This document shows, piece after piece, positions 6,307 to 12,504 of a stretch of 13,242 nucleotides of DNA; within the stretch, counting starts at the first letter, position 1; every line of letters starts with the position of its first letter. Origin of the DNA: Desulfovibrionaceae bacterium (GTDB lineage: Bacteria; Pseudomonadota; Gammaproteobacteria; Burkholderiales; Burkholderiaceae_C). Under the pieces are notes generated by a model, which had not been told where the DNA came from, ran no database searches, and saw only the letters and a list, made by a program, of their open reading frames with translations. The stretch spans positions 1 through 13,242 of the forward strand of contig WRJY01000309.1 of the NCBI GenBank assembly GCA_009778355.1, read 5' to 3'. A program made the translations under genes and the position numbers.

Positions 6307-6921
6307 CTATCGAGGCAGCTTGATGGCGCGGTCGCACTCGGGCGCCGGCTTGCCGTACTGCACCACGCGGAAGTAAGCGGTGTTGGTGGCCGGGTGGACG
6401 GCCACTTGCGCATAGTTCCTGGTCTTTGGCTGATCTTTATCGTTTGTGGTCATAATGCAATACCTTGGGAAATCCTGATGCGTAGACTGTCCGCTGGCCT
6501 TGTCCTGAATGACCACCCGCATGGGACATTGCGAGTAGATTGGTGTGTCTTTGCTGTTATGGTTAGGCGGATCTTCGCACAATGGATAAACCGTCGATGC
6601 AGCGTCCAAGCTAGAAAAATAAAACCGCTTGGAGATGTTCTCAAACGCGCTCAGAATCACAAACGCTGACCATTTTTTACCGTCGCTTCTTGTCGGAAAT
6701 TTATCTATGATTTCCCCCCAGATGGAATGTGCCACTTCACGGCTTCCGGGCTTTCCTTCATAGCCCGGATAATTGAAGTTGAACGCCACCAGATCCATGG
6801 TCTGCCAGTCCAGACCCGCTGGAAAAACGATCTTTTTGTCTTTGGCGCCCTGGGCGCTTGCGCCTGCGGCCAGGCACAGACCAAGCGCGAAGGCGGGGAT
6901 GGTTTTGAGCAGTGTTTTCAT
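6307..6921 (-). CDS. Exported four-cysteine protein of conjugation-type operon
   Basis: A 204-aa protein of unrecognised family. Residues 1-23 are a signal peptide (KTLLKTIPAFALGLCLAAG, cleavage after ASA). No lipobox and no further membrane helix are visible, so it is probably soluble and periplasmic. The mature part has four cysteines (115, 132, 155, 196), enough for two disulfides, which fits the DsbC-like gene immediately upstream. AGGAGA lies 6 nt before the ATG, and only 12 nt separate it from the dsbC stop. The next gene begins 8 nt after its stop. Its role in the transfer machinery is inferred from the operon only. Confidence 0.8.
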   Translation of the reverse strand: MKTLLKTIPAFALGLCLAAGASAQGAKDKKIVFPAGLDWQTMDLVAFNFNYPGYEGKPGSREVAHSIWGEIIDKFPTRSDGKKWSAFVILSAFENISKRFYFSSLDAASTVYPLCEDPPNHNSKDTPIYSQCPMRVVIQDKASGQSTHQDFPRYCIMTTNDKDQPKTRNYAQVAVHPATNTAYFRVVQYGKPAPECDRAIKLPR

Positions 6922-6933
6922 GAAAAATCTCCT

Positions 6934-7668
6934 TTACTGTTGACCGCTGGCATTCAACTCGGCAATGAACTGCTCGGGCGGGGTGGCGCCCACCAGGCGT
7001 TTGCCGTTGCCGAGGAACACCGTCGGGGTATTTTGCACCTGGTTCTTTTCCGCGAACTGCAGGATTTGCACCAGGCCGCTGACGTCGCAGTCCTGCGGCC
7101 CCGTGGGGTGTTTGCCCTCCGCCATGATGGCCCGCCAAGTGCCGGCGCGGTCGGCTGAACACCAGGCGGTGCGCGCCAGCTCTTGCGAGCTGGCGTCGAG
7201 CACCGGGAACATGAAGCGGTACACCGTCACGTCAGGCAACTCATCGAGGAACTTGGTGAACGCCCGGCAGATCGGGCAGTTGGGATCCTCGAACACCGCC
7301 ACCTTGCGCGTGCCATCGCCGTGAACTTCCTTGATGGCCAGGTGCAGCGGCAAACTGGAAAACGGCACCGCCAGGAGCTTGTCCTGCGCCGGCGCGGTCA
7401 GATCCTGCCGCGTCTGCATGTCCACCAGCGAGCCGCCGACGAAGCCATAGCGCCCGCTCGCGTCGCTGTAGAAGATCTCGCCTTCGCTGTCCACCTGGTA
7501 GATGCCGGCCACCGGCGTTGGCTGAACCTTGTCGATCTTCACCTGGCCCTGGGTGAAGCGTTCGATGTTGGCCTTGATGGCGCTGATGCTGGCCGTCTGC
7601 GCCAGCGCCAGCGGGCTGAGGGCGGCAACGGCGATGGCTGCCAATGTCTTGCGGATATTGATCTGCAT
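6934..7668 (-). CDS. DsbC-like thiol:disulfide isomerase
   Basis: A 244-aa periplasmic thioredoxin-fold protein. Residues 1-23 are a signal peptide (cleavage after ALA). Residues 24-95 match the DsbC dimerisation domain (VDSEGEIFYSDASGRYGFVG, then DMQTRQDLT). Residues 120-244 are the catalytic domain with active site CPIC (131-134) and cis-proline loop NTPTVF (P215). Cysteines 170 and 194 could form the structural disulfide known in DsbC. CPIC replaces the usual CGYC. The ATG at 7668 has GGAG about 9 nt upstream and leads straight into the signal peptide; an open extension to 8046 is not genic. The likely job is folding Cys-rich envelope proteins of the element such as its two downstream neighbours. 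Confidence 0.93.
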   Translation of the reverse strand: MQINIRKTLAAIAVAALSPLALAQTASISAIKANIERFTQGQVKIDKVQPTPVAGIYQVDSEGEIFYSDASGRYGFVGGSLVDMQTRQDLTAPAQDKLLAVPFSSLPLHLAIKEVHGDGTRKVAVFEDPNCPICRAFTKFLDELPDVTVYRFMFPVLDASSQELARTAWCSADRAGTWRAIMAEGKHPTGPQDCDVSGLVQILQFAEKNQVQNTPTVFLGNGKRLVGATPPEQFIAELNASGQQ

Positions 7669-7706
7669 GGGAAGATGCTCCTTTTGGAAGGGGGGTGCGG
7701 TGAGTT

Positions 7707-8231
7707 TCAGAAATCGAAGGCGCGCACGCCGCGCGCCGCGCGGCAGGCTTCGACGGTATCGCGGATGAGTTGGGCCGTGCGCAGCGGGTTGGACACGGCG
7801 TTGAGTCTCAAAACGGGCATCGAGGCGTCGGTCGATAACACCGTCACCCGTCCACGCCCGAAAACCCGTTGCAGCAGCGTGCCGCCCACGCTGAGGTCCT
7901 TGACGCGGTACAGCTCCACCGTCTCCAGTCTTTTGACGAAAATCCCGCGCTGCTCCAGCAGCCTGACGTTGGTCAGCGTGTAATGGTGGTTGGCGGTCTG
8001 AAAGTAGCGCAGCAGCGCCCAGCCGACCGGCACGATGAGCCAGCACAGCGCCACGGCCAGCACGAAGGTCCAGGCGTTGACGACCTGTCCCTCGGTTTCG
8101 GACCAGAGCGTGTCCGTCTCCTGTGTGGCGCGCACGCTTTGTTCGGCATCCGTGGATGCCATGGATGCATATGCCGCCCGGCGGGTGAACTCGGCGCCGG
8201 CCTGGGTCTGGGAAGAAGGTTCTGAAGGCAT
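7707..8231 (-). CDS. Membrane protein with bacterial PH (bPH2) domain
   Basis: A 174-aa protein with a polar N-terminus (1-50), one hydrophobic helix (about 52-75) and a cytoplasmic-looking domain from 82. This domain follows the bPH2/YdbS-YdbT pattern: YTLTNVRLLEQRGIFVKRLE, VELYRVKDLSVGGTLLQRVFG, then GRVTVLSTD. Such domains are common in small membrane proteins, but their ligand is generally unknown. The start at 8231 has no clear ribosome binding site; an internal ATG at residue 24 is an alternative. It stands 38 nt before dsbC and probably heads the four-gene minus-strand operon. Confidence 0.82.
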   Translation of the reverse strand: MPSEPSSQTQAGAEFTRRAAYASMASTDAEQSVRATQETDTLWSETEGQVVNAWTFVLAVALCWLIVPVGWALLRYFQTANHHYTLTNVRLLEQRGIFVKRLETVELYRVKDLSVGGTLLQRVFGRGRVTVLSTDASMPVLRLNAVSNPLRTAQLIRDTVEACRAARGVRAFDF

Positions 8232-8398
8232 CGGGCCATGGTAGGGACGGCCCGGAGTGTTGTCAGCTCGATAGCGTTTTTACGAAAAAAGGCAACTCGC
8301 TTGATTTTTGGTTATGTTTGTGGTAGGCGAGAGAGGCCGATGCAGTGGTCAGCGCCGCGCCAGTGGTCACTGGCTGGCCGTGTCGCGGTCGTGATCGC
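8232..8398. promoter_or_regulatory. Leader region of the envelope operon
   Basis: This 167-bp gap precedes the minus-strand operon. A weak promoter candidate reads TTGCCT (8295-8290) and TATCGA (8273-8268) with 16-bp spacing. CGGGCC (8232-8237) and GGCCCG (8249-8254) form a 6-bp hairpin next to the start codon. A perfect inverted repeat, GCCAGTG (8359-8365) and CACTGGC (8368-8374), lies upstream; its core CAGTGGTCA is repeated directly at 8343-8351. This set looks like operator sites, though no regulator is assigned. Confidence 0.4.
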
Positions 8399-8750
8399 TC
8401 AGTGCGCAGTGCGCCGAATCACAAGCGGAAGAAGTCGAAGTCGCGTCCGGCTGGTGTCAATGGTCACCAAGGCGCCCTGCTGCAAAGCATCGCCGGCAAC
8501 GGACAAAGCATCCGTCACCATCGTGCCAATCGCTTCAGGACTTACGTCGTCAGCCCGAATCTGAACGACGCTGGGTTTTTCTCCATGCGTGGCTGCCAAG
8601 ATTGCGCTGAAATCGAGATCGTGGGTCAGCACCACACAGTCGTGCGTGCGCGCAAATGCCATGATCTCGACATCAGGAGCGTCACGCGCTCCGATCGCTG
8701 AGGGTTTCAACCCACCTTGGGCTGAGGTTCATGTCAATGAGCAACTTCAT
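8399..8750 (-). pseudogene. DUF5615 (PIN-like/Mut7-C) toxin, broken by deletion and frameshift
   Basis: The ATG at 8750 overlaps the stop of the DUF433 gene (ATGA) and encodes the normal family start MKLLIDMNLSPRWVETL, then runs to a premature TGA at 8684-8682. The rest of the family pattern is present in another frame: AIGARDAPDVEIMAFAR, VVLTHDLDFSAILA, PSVVQIRADDV and a C-terminal RLRLLPLVI. About ten residues normally found between ETL and the GARDAPD segment are missing, so a short deletion, not a multiple of three, removed them near 8700. A TTG at 8710 could start a truncated piece without the first acidic motif, which would probably be inactive. It was the toxin half of a DUF433/DUF5615 pair. 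Confidence 0.85.
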
Positions 8751-8977
8751 GCCGAAGCAAGCAAGATGTCTCTTTCCTCCGCCCGCCACGCCGCATACCG
8801 CAGCGCTTGCGCGATGTCCTCCCGTCCCAGATAGGGATAGTCAGCCAGCAGTTCGTCAATGCTGTGTCCAGAAGCTATCTGGCCGACGATCATGCCGACC
8901 GTGACGCGCATTCCTCGAATGCATGCCTTGCCGCTCATGATGCCGGGCCGCTGGGTAATCCGGTCAAGTTCTTCCAT
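8747..8977 (-). CDS. DUF433 antitoxin
   Basis: A 76-aa protein with the DUF433 pattern: ITQRPGIMSGKACIRGMRVTV, then IASGHSIDELLADYPYLGREDIAQALRYAAWRA. This is a small winged-helix-like antitoxin family normally paired with DUF5615 toxins. The ATG at 8977 is preferred to a GTG at 8983 because GAGG lies about 8 nt upstream. Its stop overlaps the start of the broken toxin gene as ATGA. The antitoxin is intact although its toxin is not, so it may persist as an autorepressor, as an anti-addiction gene, or simply because decay is recent. Confidence 0.9.
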   Translation of the reverse strand: MEELDRITQRPGIMSGKACIRGMRVTVGMIVGQIASGHSIDELLADYPYLGREDIAQALRYAAWRAEERDILLASA

Positions 8978-9044
8978 ACACACACCTCACTTGACAGTCA
9001 TTGTGCCCGCAAGTTCACTGTAGCAGCAGCGCAAAGGCGAAAAA

Positions 9045-9122
9045 TCAATTCTCCTGGCCTTCGATCCAGGGATCGATGACTCGCACCCCGGCGGCCAGAA
9101 AAGGCGATTTGTCGCGCGTGCC
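9045..9122 (-). pseudogene. C-terminal scrap of a VapC-like PIN toxin
   Basis: The minus strand reads TRDKSPFLAAGVRVIDPW followed by a short polar tail and a TGA at 9047-9045. This matches the last ~20 residues of many PIN toxins (TRN-x-x-x-F...GVRVINPW). Nothing upstream in the frame continues the family: the sequence passes into an SNF2-tail fragment. It is therefore a relic of about 25 codons. The family call rests on this short motif only. Confidence 0.5.
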
Positions 9123-9150
9123 CCTATGACATCCTGCTCGGACTCCTGTT
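9119..9150 (-). pseudogene. SNF2 C-terminal relic, direct repeat of 10594-10625
   Basis: These 32 bp match 10594-10625 at 28 positions in the same orientation. The second copy lies inside the 3' end of the intact SNF2 gene (QETERDVIEAA). Here the minus strand reads QESEQDVIGA, with a stop a few codons upstream, so it is a fragment of a related SNF2 tail or a partial duplication of that gene. Confidence 0.6.
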
Positions 9151-9172
9151 GCGGGAATCAGGACCGCCCATG

Positions 9173-9212
9173 AAAAAAACCCACCGGCCCGCGAGTGCGG
9201 GTGGTGGGTCGG
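9173..9212 (-). terminator. Intrinsic terminator of the higA transcript
   Basis: On the minus strand a GC-rich stem (CCCACC paired with GGTGGG, plus an inner CCCGC/GCGGG stem, 9208-9180) is followed by seven T residues (9179-9173). It lies about 30 nt after the higA stop. The sequence matches the terminator at 3322-3361 at about 34 of 40 positions, including GGCCGGTGGGTTTTTT. Confidence 0.85.
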
Positions 9213-9236
9213 GTTGGAAGATGCAAGCCGGCAGAC

Positions 9237-9551
9237 TCAGGCGTGCTCGAGCGCGATCGGTCGCACGGCCAGGCGCATGCCCATGGCCTTGAGCAGCGAA
9301 GTCAGGCTCTTCAGCTCAGGATTGCCCTTCGGGGAGAGCGTTCTGTAGAGCGTATTGGCGTTCAGTTCGGCTCGTTCGGCGAGTTGGGAAACACCGCCGA
9401 AAGCTTGCGCAATGTAGCGCAGTGTAGTCATCAGCTCTTGCTGATCGCCATCTTCAAGAACTGCGTTCAGGTACTCGGCGGCGTACTCCGGGTCGTCGCG
9501 CAGTTCTTCGATGAAAGCTTCTTCGTGAGAGCGAGATGGTGCGATGGACAT
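9237..9551 (-). CDS. higA: HigA-like antitoxin (XRE helix-turn-helix)
   Basis: A 104-aa protein of the addiction-module antidote type. An acidic N-terminus (EEAFIEELRDDPEYAAEYLN) precedes a helix-turn-helix (about 45-75: YIAQAFGGVSQLAERAELNA, then TLYRTLSPKGNPELKSL). The start overlaps the stop of the higB remnant by one base (TGATG), the usual toxin-first higBA layout. The HTH is intact, so it could still bind its operator. Because the toxin lacks its first half and the old promoter region is replaced, its present source of transcription is unclear. Confidence 0.92.
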   Translation of the reverse strand: MSIAPSRSHEEAFIEELRDDPEYAAEYLNAVLEDGDQQELMTTLRYIAQAFGGVSQLAERAELNANTLYRTLSPKGNPELKSLTSLLKAMGMRLAVRPIALEHA

Positions 9552-9725
9552 CAGGGCCTCCGTTCACGTTGTTGATAATTCTCCCAGTAGCTGACGGCGC
9601 GAGCGACGTCGGCGTCCTGAGAACTCTTGTCACCGCCGCACAGCAGCAAAATGATGGTCTGACCGGCTTGGGCATAGTACACCCTGCCAGTCGGCCAAGA
9701 GTTGCATGATCGGCATATACTTCAA
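9551..9725 (-). pseudogene. higB: higB-like toxin, only the C-terminal part remains
   Basis: The minus-strand frame ending at TGA 9553-9551 reads GRVYYAQAGQTIILLLCGGD, then KSSQDADVARAVSYWENY, the characteristic end of HigB/RelE-type killer proteins. Clear homology covers 9551-9691. Upstream, a fainter match (VEVYADH) occurs in another frame, and a stop codon closes the toxin frame near 9720. No start codon serves the remaining ~45 codons, and the gene 9728-10048 now occupies where the 5' half should be. The right boundary is approximate. Confidence 0.8.
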
Positions 9726-9728
9726 CAA
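9716..9728 (+). promoter_or_regulatory. Putative -10 of a leaderless transcript
   Basis: TATACT (9716-9721) matches the -10 consensus at 5 of 6 bases and ends 6 nt before the only possible start codon (ATG 9728), so transcription would begin at or next to that ATG. No Shine-Dalgarno is present upstream and an in-frame stop at 9707-9709 excludes a longer protein. No good -35 was found, so the promoter is provisional. Confidence 0.45.
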
Positions 9729-10048
9729 TGATCGACGAACAGCAGGTCCGCGAACTCATCGCGCAGTACCCTCCCACCAAAGCTGTGGAAGGCATTGTCA
9801 TGCACGTCGGGTATGAGGTCAAACCAGACTGGACGGGCGAGGAATCGGTTTACCTGCAAGTTTTTGTGGTTGATCCCAACAGCGATGACAAGAAAGTCCG
9901 CCAGCGGGCGATCAAGTACACAGAGGATTTGCGCGAACACCTGCGCGAAGGCGGCGTTCTGACCTATGTCGAGTTCCTCAAAAGCCGGCGGCGCGCAGCC
10001 ACGCCCCGAATGGCAGCCAAGCAGTCCCATCAGGCCATCGCCGCATAA
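9728..10048 (+). CDS. 106-aa unknown, partner of the HEPN-like gene
   Basis: I do not recognise the family. The product starts MIDEQQVRELIAQYPPTKAV. Its middle is strand-rich (EGIVMHVGYEVKPDW, then GEESVYLQVFVVD), followed by charged helices (KKVRQRAIKYTEDLREHL) and TYVEFLKSRRR. It has no signal peptide or helix-turn-helix, and lacks the GSx(10)DxD motif of MNT nucleotidyltransferases, the usual HEPN partners. Its stop overlaps the next start (TAATG at 10046-10050), so the two proteins are made together and probably act together. It could be the antitoxin or sensor of a HEPN toxin. The ATG is the only start available between an upstream in-frame stop and the conserved body. Confidence 0.8.
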   Translation: MIDEQQVRELIAQYPPTKAVEGIVMHVGYEVKPDWTGEESVYLQVFVVDPNSDDKKVRQRAIKYTEDLREHLREGGVLTYVEFLKSRRRAATPRMAAKQSHQAIAA

Positions 10049-10563
10049 TGCATCCGTACAGCGGCCAGTTGCTGGAGCAGGCATGGCACCTGTGGTCGCT
10101 TGACCGCACGCGACCGCGGCAGGTCAACCTGAGACAAGCCATCAGTTGTGCCTATTACGCGCTGTTCCATGCCATCGTACAAGAGGGAGCGGCACTGCTG
10201 GCTCCGGCCAACCCCGCTGGATTACGCGCAAACTTGGCGCGCCGCTTCGGACACAGACCAATGCGGGAGGTATGCCGGCAGATTGCGCGCGGCGCGGCTA
10301 TCCCCGGCGTCCCAAACGTCAGATTGGTGGTTACCACGCCGAGCGCCGAATTGCGACGCATCGCCGACGCCTTTCACCCGTTGCAGGAACTGCGTCACAC
10401 AGCCGACTACGACCTGCACGCCACGTTTGACAGGCTCAGAGCAGAGCTTTCCATCACACTGGCCGAAAACGCCATCAAGGACTGGTACCGTATCCTGAGC
10501 ACGAACAAAGACGAAGCGGCAGCGTTCGCTGTCTCATTGCTGTTTGGCGGCAAAGAACATTGA
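10048..10563 (+). CDS. HEPN-like protein
   Basis: A 171-aa helical protein. Residues 28-44 (LRQAISCAYYALFHAIV) and 114-123 (ELRHTADYDL) fit the HEPN pattern of UPF0332-like proteins (R-x-A-x-x-x-AYYA-x-FHA, later R-x-x-ADYD). HEPN proteins are frequent toxins or RNA-processing components, usually paired with a small antitoxin. The canonical Rx4-6H nuclease motif is not clear: after R116 the next useful histidine is H124, with seven residues between. Catalytic activity is therefore uncertain. It is translationally coupled to the 106-aa gene by TAATG. Its 3' end overlaps the convergent SNF2 gene by 30 nt, so read-through from either side would make antisense RNA. Confidence 0.78.
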   Translation: MHPYSGQLLEQAWHLWSLDRTRPRQVNLRQAISCAYYALFHAIVQEGAALLAPANPAGLRANLARRFGHRPMREVCRQIARGAAIPGVPNVRLVVTTPSAELRRIADAFHPLQELRHTADYDLHATFDRLRAELSITLAENAIKDWYRILSTNKDEAAAFAVSLLFGGKEH

Positions 10564-12504
10564 TTGCGCGCATGGCAGTTCCGCCGTCACCGCTGCCTCT
10601 ATGACATCCCGCTCGGTCTCCTGCTTGGCCTCGAGCAGTCGCCAGATGCCTTCATCGATGGTGCCTGCAACCAACGGCACGATGACCAGGACGTTGCGCT
10701 TTTGCCCCAGGCGGTAGGCCCGGTCTTCGGCTTGCCTCATCAGCGCTGGCGTCCACGGCAGTGACGCGAAGGCCACATGGTTGGCCGCCGTCAGCGTGAT
10801 GCCCACGCCGGCAGCCGAAGTGGTGCCTATGAACACGCTCACCGCCGGCTCGCTCTGGAACGCATCGATGGCCCTCTGGCGCTTTTGAGGCGAATCGGCG
10901 CCCACCAGGGTGACGCAGTGAATGCTGGCTGTGTCGAAGGCCGACTTCATGGCCTGCACCGTGGCCATGTATTCGCAAAAAATGATGATCTTGTCGCCCT
11001 CGGACAGGCTCTCCACCATCTCGATCAGAAACGGCGTCTTCAGCGCCTCCAGGCGCTGCCTGAGCTTGGTGATCTTGGGCATGGCCTGCAAGGTCATGTC
11101 GCGGTAGATCTCTTTGTAGGCGCCCAGGCCCTCGGCAGGCGATACCCAACGCACCTGCCGGATCTTCTGGCCCAGGTCATCGAGCACGTCCTTGTGCCGG
11201 CGCAGCATCCAGCCTTTGAGCGCGGCGGCCAGTTGAGCGCGCTTGTCGCCGCTTCCGGCATAGCGCTTGCTGAAGTCCTTGAGCGGCATGCGGCCCAGCG
11301 CGTGGCCTGTCAGACGCAGCAGCGTGTGCATCTCGATCTCGCGGTTGAGCAGCGGGGTGCCGGTCATGACGTAGCGCCGCGGGATGCGCGTGGCCATGAC
11401 GAAGGCATTGCGGGTGCGGCCCGACTGGTGTTCCTTCAGGTAGTGCGCTTCGTCCACCGCCAGAACGGCGAAGCTCAGATCCGGTTCGCGAACCAGGCCG
11501 CCCAGGCGCTCGTAGTTCGCCACCACCCACTGGCATCCGTACAGCGTGGCGATCCGGTCTTCGCCGGCCATGCCGACCACGGCGCCGGGATAGACCATGC
11601 GAATCTCGCGCTCCCAATTGATGCGCAGCGACGCCGGACACAGGATCAACACCCTGCCCTGGCCGGCCGCCAGCCGCGCGGCCACCACCATCTGACGGCT
11701 CTTGCCCAGCCCCATGTCGTCGGCCAGACAAGCCCCGCTTTGGCTCATCAAGTGGCGCACGCCCACGAACTGGTAGTCGCGCAAGCCCGCGCGAGCGCCC
11801 TCGGCGGCCAATGCCTGTTCGTCCAGTGCGAACCACCGGTTCTGATCGAGCTCGGCGGAAAGAAATCCAACACCTTCGTTGTCCGGCGAGGTCTGACTAC
11901 GCTCCGGCGATGCAGCAGGCACCTTGATCGGCGATGCGTCTGACGCCTGCGACACGAAGTCTTCGAGAACGACCGGCTGCTCATGGACGAAAACGAACTC
12001 GCTGGCCACGCCGGCGATGTCGCGCAGCGCATCCAGAATGCGCCCGGCTGCGCCTCGCACCTGCCAGGCCGACGCCGGCTTGTGAAAATACCCTCGAAGG
12101 GCGCGCATGGCCCGCACGCACGGCGCGTCGTAAGTGAAGCTCACGGCGTGATCTCCCCTGGCCAGATCGCCTTTGACCAAGGGGAACACCTGCACGTCGA
12201 ACAATTGCGTGAAGAACCCGGGCTCGGGCGCGGCCAGCGCGGCGGCCAGCACCGGCCTGGCGCCGTCCAGATCCACATGCTGGCCCGCATACATCGTGCC
12301 CAGCCATTTCAGGCACTGATCGGCATCGGCCAGATCGATCGCCCACATGCGCCGGCCGGCAATCCACCAGGCCCCTGCCCTGGTCAGTTCGCGGCCCATG
12401 CCGGGAACGTTGTGCAGTTGCAGGCCCAGCCGGCGGCCATCGCTGACGGCATGGATCAGCAGCTCGGGCGGGTGCAGCACGATCGGTGAAAATTCGGTCA
12501 TCAT
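10534..12504 (-). CDS. SNF2-family ATPase, SMARCAL1/HARP-like
   Basis: A 656-aa SNF2 translocase. Motif I is DDMGLGKS (262-269), motif II is DEAH (351-354), motif III is MTGTP (380-384), motif V includes GTTSAAGVGITLTAANHV, and motif VI is QAEDRAYRLGQ (591-601). The ~240-residue N-terminus has two W/F-spaced segments (AWWIAGRRMWAID, 45-57; FTYDAPCVRAMRALRGYFHK then WQV, 123-149) that resemble HARP-type annealing-helicase modules. Eukaryotic HARP proteins rewind DNA; the bacterial role is unknown. ATG 12504 (or the adjacent 12501) overlaps the preceding stop as ATGATGA. It is the last gene of a coupled operon. The C-terminal KQETERDVIEA segment has a partial duplicate at 9119-9150. Confidence 0.92.
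   Translation of the reverse strand: MMTEFSPIVLHPPELLIHAVSDGRRLGLQLHNVPGMGRELTRAGAWWIAGRRMWAIDLADADQCLKWLGTMYAGQHVDLDGARPVLAAALAAPEPGFFTQLFDVQVFPLVKGDLARGDHAVSFTYDAPCVRAMRALRGYFHKPASAWQVRGAAGRILDALRDIAGVASEFVFVHEQPVVLEDFVSQASDASPIKVPAASPERSQTSPDNEGVGFLSAELDQNRWFALDEQALAAEGARAGLRDYQFVGVRHLMSQSGACLADDMGLGKSRQMVVAARLAAGQGRVLILCPASLRINWEREIRMVYPGAVVGMAGEDRIATLYGCQWVVANYERLGGLVREPDLSFAVLAVDEAHYLKEHQSGRTRNAFVMATRIPRRYVMTGTPLLNREIEMHTLLRLTGHALGRMPLKDFSKRYAGSGDKRAQLAAALKGWMLRRHKDVLDDLGQKIRQVRWVSPAEGLGAYKEIYRDMTLQAMPKITKLRQRLEALKTPFLIEMVESLSEGDKIIIFCEYMATVQAMKSAFDTASIHCVTLVGADSPQKRQRAIDAFQSEPAVSVFIGTTSAAGVGITLTAANHVAFASLPWTPALMRQAEDRAYRLGQKRNVLVIVPLVAGTIDEGIWRLLEAKQETERDVIEAAVTAELPCAQSMFFAAKQQ

Noticed and set aside
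7669..8046. Upstream extension of the DsbC reading frame to 370 codons
   Set aside because: The extension is antisense-frame sequence inside the bPH2 gene. The ATG at 7668 has a ribosome binding site and leads directly into a signal peptide.
8711..9079. Plus-strand frames over the DUF433 gene
   Set aside because: They are shadows of the minus-strand antitoxin, which has a clear family pattern and an ATGA junction to its toxin gene.
10777..11943. Plus-strand open frame of about 388 codons
   Set aside because: It is antisense to the second SNF2 gene, with low-complexity His/Arg/Gln composition and no recognisable domain.
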